From Cytospora piceicola (Eukaryota; Ascomycota; Sordariomycetes; Diaporthales; Cytosporaceae): a stretch of DNA of 64,000 nucleotides. The notes under the pieces were generated by a model. It worked only from the letters and a program-made list of their open reading frames with translations, had not been told where the DNA came from and searched no databases. The position numbers and the translations under genes were made by a program. Each line of letters starts with the position of its first letter. Position 1 is the stretch's first letter. The DNA is taken from assembly GCA_023375675.1 (NCBI GenBank), contig JALQBC010000026.1, positions 248,001-312,000 on the forward strand, read 5' to 3'. Shown here piece by piece: positions 32,846 to 44,236 of the stretch.

Positions 32846-34610
32846 TCACTTCCTGTAGTAAATCTGCAAAAGGACCGACCTGTCAGCAAATCCGTTCGTA
32901 TAAAGGACAAGTGAGGGGAAGCTGGCGAAGTACTTGCCTTCTTGAACTGAAAATGTAGCTGGAGGATGCCCTGTTGGTGCGTCAGGTCAGCATTCAGACT
33001 AGATTCGTTCACGCATATGCAAGATGGAAAGACCCATCACCAGATTCCGGGCCTCAATTCCAGACGCGCGTTTACACCGCCCGCGGTTAATCGCAATGGC
33101 TACCAGAACGGGTAAAGTCAATCCCACTTTCTCAGTGGGCACAGTACGAAAACGATGAAGGACGAGCACATACCTTGTCGAAGCTGCTTTTGAATCCCCT
33201 CTCCTTCTTTGCAGAATAATCCCACTCACGATCAACGATGCGGAATGCGATATCTTCGTATGGTGGGCCAGCAATGAACCGAAGCAGACAAGTGTCCTCC
33301 TCACCCGCTCGTGCAAACGACTCTCCCCTCCGTCGGCCACCCTCTCGGATGATCTTGAATGTGGGCGCCTTGGTCTTGTCGATCAAGTCGGGGTAGAATA
33401 TGTTGAACTTGTAGCCTTGAACCACCTTGGGAGGCGGATTGTCATGGTCGTAGTGGGTCTGGTTGTACTTGTTCCACTCGTAGCCCATCTGTACCCGGTT
33501 GAAGTACTGCGGTTTTCGGGGGCGATACTTCTCAGCCCACTTCGGTTTCGAAGCACTAGGGACTGCCTCTTCTGCTGTGAAGATCTCTTCATTTTCACCA
33601 ATGCCACGTGCAACTTCACGCTCGTAGAGAGCTCGTGTGGCCTGGGAGAAATCCTGAGCGCCAGTCGATGCGAAACGTGCGGTCCCAGGAGGTGGGTTGG
33701 CCCCTTCGGCTGCATCTGCTGCATCTGCAGCTGCAGCAACAGTAACAGCCGGAATCTTAGTCGGTCGTGGAGGAGCCTGGCCGGCATCACTCACAACCTG
33801 GGGAAGGTCGGTTGCGGCAGATGCCATTGCCTCTGCCTTGGCAGGGTTTCTGGTCCTGAGCTGCTCGAGCCGGCTTTCCATGATCGCATCACATATCGTC
33901 TTGAGCTTTGCCTTCGCCTTGTAAATCGGTATGCACTTCAAGAGTCCACCCCAGTAGTCCGTATCAATATGCTCGTCCGACCGCAATTTCGCACCGATCT
34001 GCTTCTCCAGAGATTCGAGCTGTTCGAATGTCTTTGGCCCAAATATCCTGTCGACGTCGGCGGAGACGGAACTGATAGCGCGTCCTTCGTGGTCGTAACC
34101 CTGCAGCTTCTGCCTTCGATCGTTGCCGAGTGTGAGCAGGGACTTCCAGTAGTCGCGATTCCTCTGGCTGGTCTCCAAGGTATGGAACGAAGTGATGTCC
34201 GATTCCAATTCTTTCAGCTCTGCCTCTTGCAGACCTTCCAGGATTTTGTCCGGTGCTGGGACATCGATGTCGGCATCGGAGTCATCGTCGTCGTACACGT
34301 CGCGTTCGGTGTCAAAGTAGCGAAGGTTGAAGGCCAAGTAGTCGATGGCTTTGGCGCGGCCTTCTCGTACTCTGATGTCGGCCTTCTTTTTGGATTGCTT
34401 CAACACGAACTTGTCTTCGTCGGCGACAAATTTCCTGGCCTGGTCGTCTCCGCTCAGAAAGTGGGCAGCATTGCTTGCGATATTGGAGGGACCCGGTCTT
34501 GAGGGCTTGTTGATGCGAGTGTTCGTGTCTCGTCGTGGCGCAGTGATGTCTTTCTCCTTCCGCTGCGGTGACTTGGAGCCATCCAGCATCGCTTGTCGAC
34601 CCGGATCCAT
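32846..34610 (-). CDS. CACTIN: Splicing factor Cactin
   Basis: Three exons, 34610-33174, 32970-32938 and 32863-32846, give 495 aa. The first intron is ordinary (gtatgt...caacag); the second, 32864-32937, uses a GC donor (GCAAGT...TTGCAG) and is followed by a final 18-nt exon encoding IYYRK and the stop. Cactin is a spliceosome-associated nuclear protein. The mid domain is seen in ARKFVADEDKFVLKQSKKKA, IRVREGRAKAIDYLAFNLRY and LEGLQEAELKELESDI. The conserved C-terminal domain is seen in YFNRVQMGYEWNKYNQTHYD, VVQGYKFNIFYPDLIDK, CLLRFIAGPPYEDIAFRIVD and REWDYSAKKERGFKSSFDKG, ending ILQLHFQFKK/IYYRK. The Arg/Ser-rich N-terminus of animal Cactin is not visible after the first ATG (34610). The frame is open upstream to 34697 without an ATG, so an extra 5' exon is possible. 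Confidence 0.9.
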
Positions 34611-35398
34611 ATCGACCAGTGTAGAGTAGGAATGGAGGAGCGACTTTGTTGCTGTACCAGGCGTTGGTGTCCTTGTCTTCACTGTTGACTCCGCCAAACT
34701 GTCCCTACAAGGCGGAATACTTTCTGGCGACCGATGAGGCTTCGAGAGGTGCCTGCCTGCCGAAATCCGGGAGCTGGGAGCCGGGAGCTAAGGATGCCGG
34801 GCGGAGTGGGACTTATGTAATCAACGGCCTTATGTAATCTTTCACCGGCTGTTCGACGACATCAGACTTTCAATGTGTGTTCCCGAAGTCATGACAAGGA
34901 TATTTCATGTAGTAGCCACGAGGGAATAGCAACCGGAGCTTCCCCGAGATGCAACGAGTCTGACCAGATGGTGTACCTCAAAGAGGTGGCGGAATCTGAG
35001 TCTTCGTATGGAGGCCATCCCGAGGGACAGTTTCCAATAAGGGGGGGTTGATCCAGGGAAGATATTCCGGAAGGCATACCTACTACATATTCTACTTTCG
35101 CTGGAGGGCATCAACAATGCAATCATGTTCCAAATAAGCACCAGTTCTAGTAGGACTTTGGACTTAAGGTATGTTCTGTTTTATTGTGAGTGGAGTCACT
35201 GGCGTGCCAGTGGTCAGTAGATGAAACGCCCCCTGCCGAGTCTTCCATAGCAGTGCGCAGCCTGTATGTTGGTCATTTGACCTGTATTGTACATAATCCT
35301 GAGACACTCTGACATCCTTACTTGTCACCAATAGCGATGGCCTTTAGTCGCTCGCTCAGTGCGAGCTTCTTCGTCCCCACGCCGTGTTCAATGGTGGC
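34611..35398. other. Intergenic stretch between Cactin and the KD-repeat gene
   Basis: This holds the presumed promoter of Cactin (right of 34610) and the 3' region of the next gene. No coding sequence is supported. A short run of seven G lies at about 35041. Confidence 0.5.
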
Positions 35399-36361
35399 CT
35401 AGTGGCCGTCCATGTCCAAGTCCATGTCCATGTCCTCGTCCAAGTCCATGTCCTCGTCCAAGTCCATGTCCTCGTCCATGTTCTCGTCCTCGTCCTCCTC
35501 ATCCTTGTCCTCGTTATCGTCCTCATCCTCATCCTTGTCCTTGTCCTTGTCCTTGTCCTTGTCCTTGTCCTTGTCCTTGTCCTTGTCCTTGTCATTGTCC
35601 TTGTCCTTGTCCTTGTCCTTGTCCTTGTCCTTGTCCTTGTCCTTGCCCTCACCCTCGTCCTCGTTCTCGTCTCCCATGTGCGTCATCATCCAAATAGTGC
35701 CAGCCTCGCTGGCGGCGTCCAGGAACTTGGTAATTGCGCGAACAAGCTCGGGGTGTTCAGCGCCGTCGTTCTTGGGGTAGTACATCTCTCGCAGACGAGC
35801 GTCTGCCAACACCGTGAAGAAAGTCGCAAACTGGTGCATGCTCAGCTTGCGCACCCAGGTTGTTTGGGGGAACTCGTCCCAAAGCTCCTTCAAAAAGGTT
35901 TTCCACATCTTCTTGATATCTTCATCGCGAGGTCTCTCATACGAGTAGTTGTCCTCTGGCGAGTCACCTCCCTGGAAGGAATTCATTTCCTCCTCCACAC
36001 GGTTCAGGCTTTCGAAGTGGATCTTCTGGACCGCATAGTTGAAAGCCGGGGCAATGAGGGCCTGTATGATTTTCTTGTCTCCCGTGTTCTGCTGCGACCA
36101 GAGCGCCCGCAGAACTGTCGCATCATGCACCGATTTGTTTCCCAATATGGTGTTCACATTCTTGTTGACAGGATAAATCATTCCAATGTTTGGCAAGTAA
36201 GCCTTCAGGATATAGGATTTTCTCTTGGAACGCGTGCGGGCGGTGGTCCTCGCTGCCTTTCGGGTGTTCTTGGTGACTCTGGGACCATTGAGGGTGTTGT
36301 GGAGGGTCGAGCCTGGCTCTGAACCGCCCTTGGGTCGGAGTGCGAGGTTGAAGGTGGCCAT
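35399..36361 (-). CDS. Uncharacterised protein with Lys-Asp repeat tail
   Basis: Single exon, 320 aa from the ATG at 36361 (MATFNLALRP). No known family is recognised. Residues 1-50 are basic (KNTRKAARTTARTRSKRKS), residues about 50-215 look like an ordinary folded helical region (YLPNIGMIYPVNKNVN, IIQALIAPAFNYAVQKIHFE, MWKTFLKELWDEFPQTTWVR, FATFFTVLADARLREMYYP), and the last third is a highly charged tail. The tail begins with acidic DENEDEGEG, continues with Lys-Asp dipeptides, and ends with DED/DLDEDMDMD. The tail is produced by a hexanucleotide tract and its length may vary between isolates. Basic N-terminus and acidic tail suggest a nuclear or chromatin role, but this is inference only. 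Confidence 0.7.
   Translation of the reverse strand: MATFNLALRPKGGSEPGSTLHNTLNGPRVTKNTRKAARTTARTRSKRKSYILKAYLPNIGMIYPVNKNVNTILGNKSVHDATVLRALWSQQNTGDKKIIQALIAPAFNYAVQKIHFESLNRVEEEMNSFQGGDSPEDNYSYERPRDEDIKKMWKTFLKELWDEFPQTTWVRKLSMHQFATFFTVLADARLREMYYPKNDGAEHPELVRAITKFLDAASEAGTIWMMTHMGDENEDEGEGKDKDKDKDKDKDKDKDNDKDKDKDKDKDKDKDKDKDKDEDEDDNEDKDEEDEDENMDEDMDLDEDMDLDEDMDMDLDMDGH
35534..35641. repeat. Hexanucleotide tandem repeat (cttgtc)18 inside a coding region
   Basis: Eighteen contiguous cttgtc units (gacaag on the coding minus strand, Asp-Lys), one of them changed to attgtc (Asn). Related imperfect units (ctcgtc, catgtc, aagtccatgtcctcgtc) extend on the left to about 35410 and make the DED/DLD end of the protein. 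The unit length is a multiple of three, so copy-number change keeps the frame. Confidence 0.95.
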
Positions 36362-38884
36362 CGTGTCGTGATGTTGTGATTGGGAGGTTGGTGAGGAAGT
36401 CAAGTCTGTAAGGTTTGTGTCTGCATGAAAAGATTACAGGAGATTGTCTTGTTTGCTCGTAAAGGAAAGTCGCAGGAAAGTCGTAGGAGTTGAGTTTGAA
36501 GATTGGGGGTTACAGATAGCAGAAGTTAGGTAAGAAGGTCGGGAGAAGCAAGCCAAGTGGTGCAGGAAACGGTTGGCACGAGATGAGGGACCGTGTCAAG
36601 TACGCGTCAGAGCTGTCAACACAACATTCATCCCATTTTTGAAGCTGCCTATAAGTTACCACAGCTACAGTTACCGCTACAGTTACAGCTATAGCTACAG
36701 GTACAGGTCAGGCTTCAACCACCTGCGCCACCACTAATCTCAACCCGTTGGACACGACCACGCCCTTGTGTCTCTGGCTCAACGTCTGGAGGGACTGTTT
36801 GGAGGGACCGTACAATACATCAATACATATCAGGGCATGTTACCTCTCGAGGCACTCAAGCGAACTATGAGTATCTTATTGTAGAACTCGCACCCTCGTA
36901 ACCATCGCAGCCTTGCTCGCTAGACATCTTTTCTACCGGCTTGACTCCGTCTTATAACTCACTCTACCTGTCACGCTCAAGCTGACTACAGACATATATC
37001 GCACAGCGTAAGAAGATTTGTAGTAGTAAAGAAAAAGCGAGGAAGGAAAAAGGAAAAAGGAAAACAGAAAACAAGAAGAAGAAGAAAGGAAGGAAGGAAA
37101 AAGAAAAAGAAGAAAGAAAGAAAGAAAAAAAAAAGAAGAAAAAAAAGGAACTCGGATCGTAGCAACAGGAGCCAGAAGACGTGTTCTAAGTCCGAGATGC
37201 CCTGTAAAGGACGTTCTACAATTGAACTGTTGTCAACTGAGGCCTGCCGCCGCCATCCTTTGCAGCAGGTGCTTCTGACTAAGAACGTGTTGTTCGAAAA
37301 GTCTCACACAAGCTGGAGTTGAACCCAGACCTAGCGGTGTTCATGCTTAAGGTGGCTTCAGAAGCATTAGACCACTAGACCAGCGGGTGATGTGTTGTTT
37401 GGTCTGAGTTGCGTGCGCTTATAAGGGTACAGCCACAGCCCCAGCTGCAGCCTGCCCAGGTGGCCAGTAGTCACAGTTGACTTCCAGGTCACCTGACCGC
37501 CTTAGATTCGGGATGCAGTACCTGGGTCGGTAACTGTACTGACTCACCTTGGTTAATGCCAATCTTCCATCTGAGAGCCTTTGCCACCCGGTCAGGGTAT
37601 ATCTCAACAGTCGCGATGCATGGTGTTGAGGATGTCCGGCAATTGAGTCTGTCCTAAGTGATACAACCCAACATCGAGTTTCCAAGGCAGACATGCCAAA
37701 AAGATGAATGACAACTCACAGCCATTTTGCCTCGGGCGTTGACTTGGATTTAATCCCAGGTTATCCTTGAGACCCAGGCATATATCCTATCTGTGGTGGA
37801 GTGATCTGGTAGTCATCATCTTATTCTGTACCAAGGCCGCCAGGAGATGAGCATTGGGTTCGGCCCAGGATCCCAAAAGCCGCATCTTGACGAGAAGCAG
37901 CCTACTCATAACTGTCCAGGGTCACTGACTATCATCCTAACTTGGTATCCTCGCAAGCCGTATCATCTTGCTCTCATATATCAAAATGGAAGAGATTAAA
38001 ATAACTTAGTAGAATTTGATGGGAGACAACCAACAAACAGAACCTATCACAGTCAGCTAAGCGGGTAACCTACTACTCATGGTAAAGCGGATGGGCCCAG
38101 TCGACCGACCGTACGACACATTGCCTCTGGGATACTTCCAACATTTCAAATGTCCCCCTGCCTCCAAGCAAAGTCCTCCACACTGGATCACACTTCCGCC
38201 AGATCCTCCTTTCCTCGCCTCCCCGACGCAAGACGTTTACTGATCCTTCCCCATCGCTTCAAGATTGCCAGACACAACTCCCCGGAATCGATGGCACCCC
38301 CAGCCAGAACATGTCCTTTCTTTTTGTCATGGGTACGGTATCCGGCAGGTCGAGGGCGGATGACGATGCTCAGAGTTGAACTCCCATCCAAATTGATGCT
38401 AGAAAAATAGCAAGCCTGTATATGTAGTGAGATGTGACGGTGTGGTGGGTTGTGCGGACTGAGATGAGGTTGAAATCCGGTTGAAAGTCGGAAAAGCGGA
38501 GCCGGAACCGGCGCCGAAGCTGGGCTTGGCGGGTGGCCCAAGCGTTTATTTATGACCGGGGGTGTTCCAGATGTGGACAGGGTTCAAGGTCCAGGGTCCA
38601 AGAAGGCTGAAGCTGCCCCGCGCCCCGTTTTCTCCTCTGAGCTCCCGAGGTCACTCATGGAAGGGCCTAGAAATCTCCATTGCAAATAGGGAAAGTGATG
38701 CCTTGCCCGCCTAATTGAAAACGGGCAACCATCACCAATCTTACCAACCTCCAAAACCACAACAGTTCTCAACACCACTATTTTACTCTCTGCAGATCTC
38801 TCGGAAGATATTTATTCTGCTACATAAACCCCCCCATCAAATTTTCAACCTACAATCCCGTGAACCCGACTGCAAATAGCCAAC
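36362..38884. other. Intergenic stretch with purine-rich tract and tRNA-like block
   Basis: No protein gene is supported over 2.5 kb. A strongly purine-rich (GA/AAG) tract lies at about 37020-37150. A tRNA-like block on the minus strand lies at 37306-37388. The right end (38760-38884) is a pyrimidine/A-rich leader before STI1. Confidence 0.5.
37306..37388 (-). other. tRNA-like block with A-box and B-box, probably a tRNA relic
   Basis: On the minus strand an A-box (TGGTCTAGTGG) is followed about 45 nt later by a perfect B-box (GGTTCAACTCC), and a TTTT pol III terminator lies just downstream. A TGCTT/AAGCA stem could enclose an anticodon loop with GAA. The acceptor stem pairs at only five of seven positions and the T and D stems are poor, so a functional tRNA is unlikely. 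A tRNA pseudogene or tRNA-derived short element is the best reading. Confidence 0.3.
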
Positions 38885-40790
38885 ATGTCGACTGCTGATG
38901 AGCTGAAAGCTCTGGGCAACAAGGCCATTGCCGCGAAGAACTTCGACGAGGCCATGTGAGTGCACCTCCTACCTGGCGTGTTTAGAGCGTCGAGTTCATC
39001 CTGGCGCACGGTATCTAACCCCCCTTCACAGTGACAAATTCACACAGGCCATTGCCTTGACACCAGAGAACCACATCCTCTACAGCAACCGATCCGCCGC
39101 CTACGCTTCCAAGAGGGACTACGAGAATGCCCTGCAAGATGCCGACAAGACCACAGAGCTCAAGCCAGACTGGCCCAAGGGCTGGAGCAGGAAGGGCGCT
39201 GCCCTGCACGGACAGCGCGACCTTTCCGGCGCTCTGGACGCATACAAGAAGTCTTCCGAGCTGGACCCCAACAACGCTGCCGTGAAGAAAGACATTGAGA
39301 ACATCGAGCGGGCCCTGCAGACCCCAGACCCCAATGAGGAAGACCCAGCCGGCGGGCTCGGACAGATGTTCAGCGACCCTAACCTCATCGGCAAGCTCGC
39401 TGCGAACCCCAAGACCAGCTCCTTCCTCTCCGATGCCGGCTTCATGAACAAGCTCCGCCAGATCCAGCAGGACCCCAGTTCGCTGAGCCCCCAGGAGCTC
39501 ACCGGCGACCCCAGGTTCTTGCAGGTTCTCGGCGTTGCCATGGGCATCGACATGCAGATGGGAGGCATGCCCGGCGAGGCTGGCGCGCCTGGTGGTGCGC
39601 CGCAAGAGGCCGAGGAGGAGATGCCCGAGCTCAAGCGGCCCGAGCCAGAGTCCGCCAAGAAGGCCCCTGAACCCCAGCCCGAGCCCGAGCCAATGGATGA
39701 GGATGATGAGTCCATTGCCAAGAGGAAGGCTAAGGAGGAGGCTGACAAGGAGAAGGCTCTCGGCACCGCCGAGTACAAGAAGCGCAACTTCGACGCCGCC
39801 ATCGAGCACTACACCAAGGCATGGGACACTCACAAGGACATCGTCTACCTGAACAACTTGGGCGCAGCTCAATTCGAGAAGGGTGACTACCCCAAGTGTA
39901 TCGAGGCTTGTACCCTGGCTGTCGATGAGGGCCGAGAGATCTACGCCGACTTCAAGCTGATCGCCAAGGCCTACGCCCGTATCGGTTCAGCCCACGAGAA
40001 GCAGGGCGACATGGAGAAGGCCATCGAGTTCTACAACATGTCCCTGCGGGAGCACAGGACCGCCGACACCCTGAACAAGCTCCGTGCGGCCGAGAAGAAG
40101 AAGCTTGAGGACGCCAGGCAGGCGCTCATCAACCCCGAGAAGGCCGAGGAGGCTCGCATCAGGGGCAACGAGGCCTTCAAGAAGGCCGACTGGACCGAGG
40201 CGTACAAGGAGTACGAGGACATGGCCAGGCGTGCGCCCGAGGACCCGCGAGGCTACTCCAACAAGGCCGCCGCGCTGATCAAGCTCGGCGAGCTGCCCAG
40301 CGCCCTGGACGAGTGCAACACGGCCATCAAGAAGGACAAGAACTTCATCCGTGCCTATATCCGCCGGGCCCAGATCCTGTTCATTATGAAGAGGTACTCG
40401 GACTGCCTGGACGCCTGCGAGGAGGCTTCCGACATTGACAGCCAGCACCACAACGGTGCCAACGCCAAGGAGATCGAGCAGCAGCAGCAGAAGGCCCTGG
40501 CCAAGATGTACGAGAAGCGGGAGAACGAGACGGAGGAGCAGACGAGGCAGAGGATAATGCAGGACCCTGACGTAAGTGACCCCCGCTGCGAAATTGTTGA
40601 TAGAAGGGAACCATGCGACTAACACGTGTTTTCTTGATAGATCATGAGCATCATGCAGGACCCCGTCATGCAGGCTATCCTGCAACAGGCTCAGTCCGAG
40701 CCTGCAGCCCTCCGGGAGCACATGAAGAACGCCAACGTGCGCTCCAAGATCCAGAAGCTGATCGCTGCTGGTGTCATCCGCGTTGGATAA
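38885..40790 (+). CDS. STI1: Hsp70/Hsp90 co-chaperone Sti1 (Hop)
   Basis: Three exons, 38885-38955, 39032-40571 and 40641-40790, with introns of 76 and 69 nt, give 586 aa, close to the yeast and human lengths. Sti1 bridges Hsp70 and Hsp90 in the cytosol during client transfer. TPR1 (about residues 3-115) has the full carboxylate clamp: Lys8, Asn12, Asn43, Lys73 and Arg77. The DP1 domain follows (about 130-200, with FSDPNLIGKLAANPKTSSFL and DPRFLQVLG). After a Pro/Glu-rich linker come TPR2A (about 270-385, AEYKKRNFDAAIEHYTKAWD) and TPR2B (about 405-520, RGNEAFKKADWTEAYKEYED). The C-terminal DP2 lies at 538-586 (IMSIMQDPVMQAILQQAQ ... NANVRSKIQKLIAAGVIRVG). Both introns fall at family-compatible points: after EA/IDKF near the N-terminus and before the DP2 exon. 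Codon use is strongly biased to C-ending codons, as expected for an abundant protein. Confidence 0.96.
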
Positions 40791-42174
40791 ATCACCATAG
40801 CTAACGGGCTACGGAAACCGGAGACGGACGGAAGACAAACAAAAGGGAAACGTAGGCGAGGGGAGGGAAAGGTTGCATCTGGCGGGGGATTTAATGTACG
40901 ACGACGAAACGATCATACCCCAATACCGATCAATGGAAACTCGACATTCTCGGTTCTACGATGGCTTCTTCTATTCCAAGGAACAATCACTCTTGGCTGG
41001 TTCCTGTCGTTGAGACTGCCATGTCCCCTGATCGCAGCAGAACTCGCATGGTTTGATCGAAGCATTTACTCCATGGGGAAAAGCAATTTCTGGGAAAAGC
41101 GCCTGTGTGTATCCATTTATCATGCTGAAATTGTAATCAAAGCTGGTTGACATGATGTGTGTTGATGTTGGTAGTCAAGAAACGTAACCTCGTCTGTATC
41201 GCTTTCTTATCACGGGCAGCCTGGAGTGTTGTGTGCGTGGAATCGAGATCTTCTATCTTGCAGACATATACTTACGTACCCATCCCCACGACCACTGCCA
41301 ATATTCCACGAAAGGCGGAAGACCGTATCGTACCACTGCTCGCTCTGCACGGAGTGCGCCAAGTCCGACATAGACAAGGAGGGAATGGTGAGAAGATAGG
41401 AGACTTGTTTGTCCCCCTTGGAGACATAGCACAGGTTTGACCGGACTGGTCTCGAGGAAAACAGACATACAAGAAGATATCCCCCCCCCCAACCTTCTCC
41501 TTACCTGCCGAACACAAATCCATCACTTGGCCAGCTTCACGTAGAATATACCAAGTATAGGTGGTGCGCATACCAAGGTGCTCAGGATACTCTTTTCGAA
41601 GCCAGTATCGTAAGCAGCTCTCCCACCGTGGTCGAGGCAACATCATCCGCCTACCTTAGTGTTATTTTCCAAGGCCTGCCCGCGCACCATTCCCCCGCCT
41701 GCATGCAGCCTGCTTCTTCTGAAAATGCATGTGGGCTGACGGGATGTGACCTAACCAACGCTTACGGCCAAGCCAGTATGGGTGTGAGCAATCCTGACGA
41801 CGCCCTCCCTACTCCAGAGGGAGGCAGCCAGGCAGCACACAGGCAGCTAGGACAGCATCTCGTAAACGTCTGCCCCCTCACCGAGTTCCAGTGATTAGGC
41901 ACCTGGTTTACGGATAGGTATGACTACGTGGAGTGATAAGGGTAGAGGGGGCAAGGCCACAGTATTCCCAACCATCAGCCCTGGGCTTAACGCACATCAA
42001 GTGACCGTGCCTCGTTTGTGTTGTAAGGTTCTGCAGCAGGATGGCACGGCAGGGTAGACGGGACACTCTATGTCTTTGAATATTAGAAGCCTTATGCGGC
42101 CATAAGTCATCCTATGTATGTAAAAGGTAAATACTGTATCTGCCTCGAAAGTACCAATCGTCTCCAGGGCTATC
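40791..42174. other. Intergenic stretch, no gene seen
   Basis: This holds the STI1 3' region and the presumed upstream region of the STAND-type fragment. A run of eleven C lies at 41480-41490. Short frames on both strands have no motif. Confidence 0.5.
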
Positions 42175-43115
42175 ATGGATCCCCTATCGATTATAGCAAG
42201 CACCATTGCCATCCTCAGCACCGTTTCGGCTTCTCTCGAGCAAGTGCGCACGTTTTATAGAGCCAAGACAGAGGTGCTCAGTCTTATTAACGAAAGTTTC
42301 CGACCTCCGGCTAGTCCGACCTCCGGCTAGTCCTGGAAGAAGTCGATCGCACGACCCAGCAGCGCATGGGAAGTACAAACTTCTGCAGACTCCAAGATGG
42401 TCACGCGAGTGCCATTACCGCCGTCCTCAAGAGCGTAGAGGGGGACTTTGTAGTACTCGACAACATGATCAACAAGGGCGTGGCTCGAATACATGTCTCA
42501 ACAGGACAGCACAGAGTCGGGCGCTTTTCGTGGATGCATCACAAGTCCAAGCTGAGGCAACTCCAGTCGCAGCTAAAAGATACACGGCTAACGCTGGCTA
42601 CCTTGTGCTCAAGTGCAACAACGTGGGTGTGCCTTGTCGTTACACTAAGGATATCCTGGTTTCATCCTGATCTGAGTAATTTCTAATGTGCACTTTGTTG
42701 GCTCGAATAACAGGTCCGACATGTCCAAGATCCGATTCCAACTTACCAACGTCACGGTTCTTCAAGACGTTCACAGGACCCAGCTCGTGGCCCAGAATAA
42801 GCTTCTCGAGATGCTCGTCAGGCAACTTGAAGGCTCAGGCCCCGTCAGCTCACCTGGCGAGGTCTGCGAAGAGGAACGGTCCGCCCCTTCTGCTTCTTCT
42901 TCGTCCAAAGCTGGAACACATGGCCCAGTTGAGACGTCCGACCCTGAATCCACCTCCACCGCAACATGGTATTGGCCGATGGCGAAGGCTACACTCCCCA
43001 GGGCGTGTTCGAGCGGCGGGACGATATCTCGAAACATGAGAGGAAAACCTTCAATGCTTTGGTGCAGAGGATTTTGGAGTTGGGCACGCAGACGAAGGAG
43101 AGATTCCAAGCCTGA
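42175..43115 (+). pseudogene. Broken gene with the fungal N-terminal domain of STAND/NLR proteins (PigL_N type)
   Basis: From the ATG at 42175 the protein starts MDPLSIIASTIAILSTVSAS, the hallmark opening of the fungal N-terminal domain found in many STAND/NLR and ankyrin proteins. It reads on through EVLSLINE, and then the frame breaks. An extra A at about 42295 and a tandem duplication of a 16-bp unit (tccgacctccggctag, 42299-42330) put the family segment VSDLRLVLEEV into other frames and create a TAG at 42312-42314. After the break the domain continues in the new frame (VLKSVEGDFVVLDNMINKG, SKLRQLQSQLKDTRL). A plausible intron (42623-42713) joins CSSATT to SDMSKIRFQL, then VLQDVHRTQLVAQNKLLEML. 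A last piece, GVFERRDDISKHERKTFNAL, ends at a TGA at 43113-43115 in yet another frame. No nucleotide-binding or repeat domain follows. It could also be a short stand-alone N-domain gene with an assembly error. Confidence 0.65.
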
Positions 43116-44236
43116 AGCTTCCTTTTTTGCCCTCTATTCCCCCCCCCCCCCTTAAGTCATTGATATCCCCAAAGTTAGGGTTTCCCTCACTGTACAACTT
43201 CTCGAACCATGAGCAAAGCCAATCAGCGAAAGAGGTAAACTTCCAACCTCGTAGCCACCTTTGCATCCCGAATAACCATAGTACCACCCATGGCGGCCTG
43301 GCATCACTTGTTCAGATTCGGGCACCGACGCGTCTATACGAGCGCTACTCTCGGTCAGGGTAGGCTATACTATTTGCCTTCAACTCTAATAATTACCATG
43401 CGTCTACTGCGCCCGTCCAAATACCAGCAGCAACACAAGTCTTCCAGTTGTAAAGTGGACACTCTCCTGGGTTAGTGGATTTTGAGGTAGTAGTGTCCAA
43501 AGTAGCTAAATGAAGAGCATGTCCTCTTGGATCGAGCAGAATCAGTCCAGGCCGTGCGTAGGCTGAGCTGGGCTTTCGAAGAACCCTCTTCGTGTTCGCT
43601 ATACCAACTAAGCTCCCACGGTGCCGAGGGCCCAGTCGGCTGATCGTATACTGCAAAGTCTCAAACTCCACATCCAGACAAGTACACACCAAAGTAAGCT
43701 CGTCCCAAAGATATAGAGGCCATTCGATTCGACTCGCCCAGGCCACGCATCATCTCCTGCCCAACGGTCAAAGACGCATTACTAAACCCAAGCAAGCCCC
43801 CCCCCCCCCCTCAAATAGGGCAGAGTAGTACAGTATATCAATGCTGAATTACAGTAGTAATGATCTATATTATAAAGTTAGGTCCTAAGTCCATATGTAC
43901 ACTGAAGACCACAAAAAGGGGCCGGGGCTGAGGATGAGGTAAGTATGGTATAGTATATGTAGTATGGTGTGGTACGGCACACACCCCTCAGTAAGACGCG
44001 TGTTTTCTATATGAACAAGGGCTCGGCGCTATGGTTTCTACTTGTCTGGTTTATATGCTTCTTGGTGCGGGTATAGTCGATTCCAGTCCAACAACAAGAC
44101 CACTTTCGAACTAAACAAAAGCCGCATGATGCTCTTTCCTCTTCCGACCTTTCCCTTTTATTTATTTTTTTCTATGTCTCACATCTCTCTAGACAACCCC
44201 AGTGCGCTTCCACTCCGTGAAGTCCACATAGCTTTC
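43116..44236. other. Intergenic stretch with two long C tracts
   Basis: Runs of thirteen C (43139-43151) and fourteen C (43797-43810) flank sequence without any supported gene. AT-rich sequence at 43830-44040 and a T-rich tract at 44150-44175 lie toward the 3' end of the HMG-CoA reductase gene. Confidence 0.5.
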
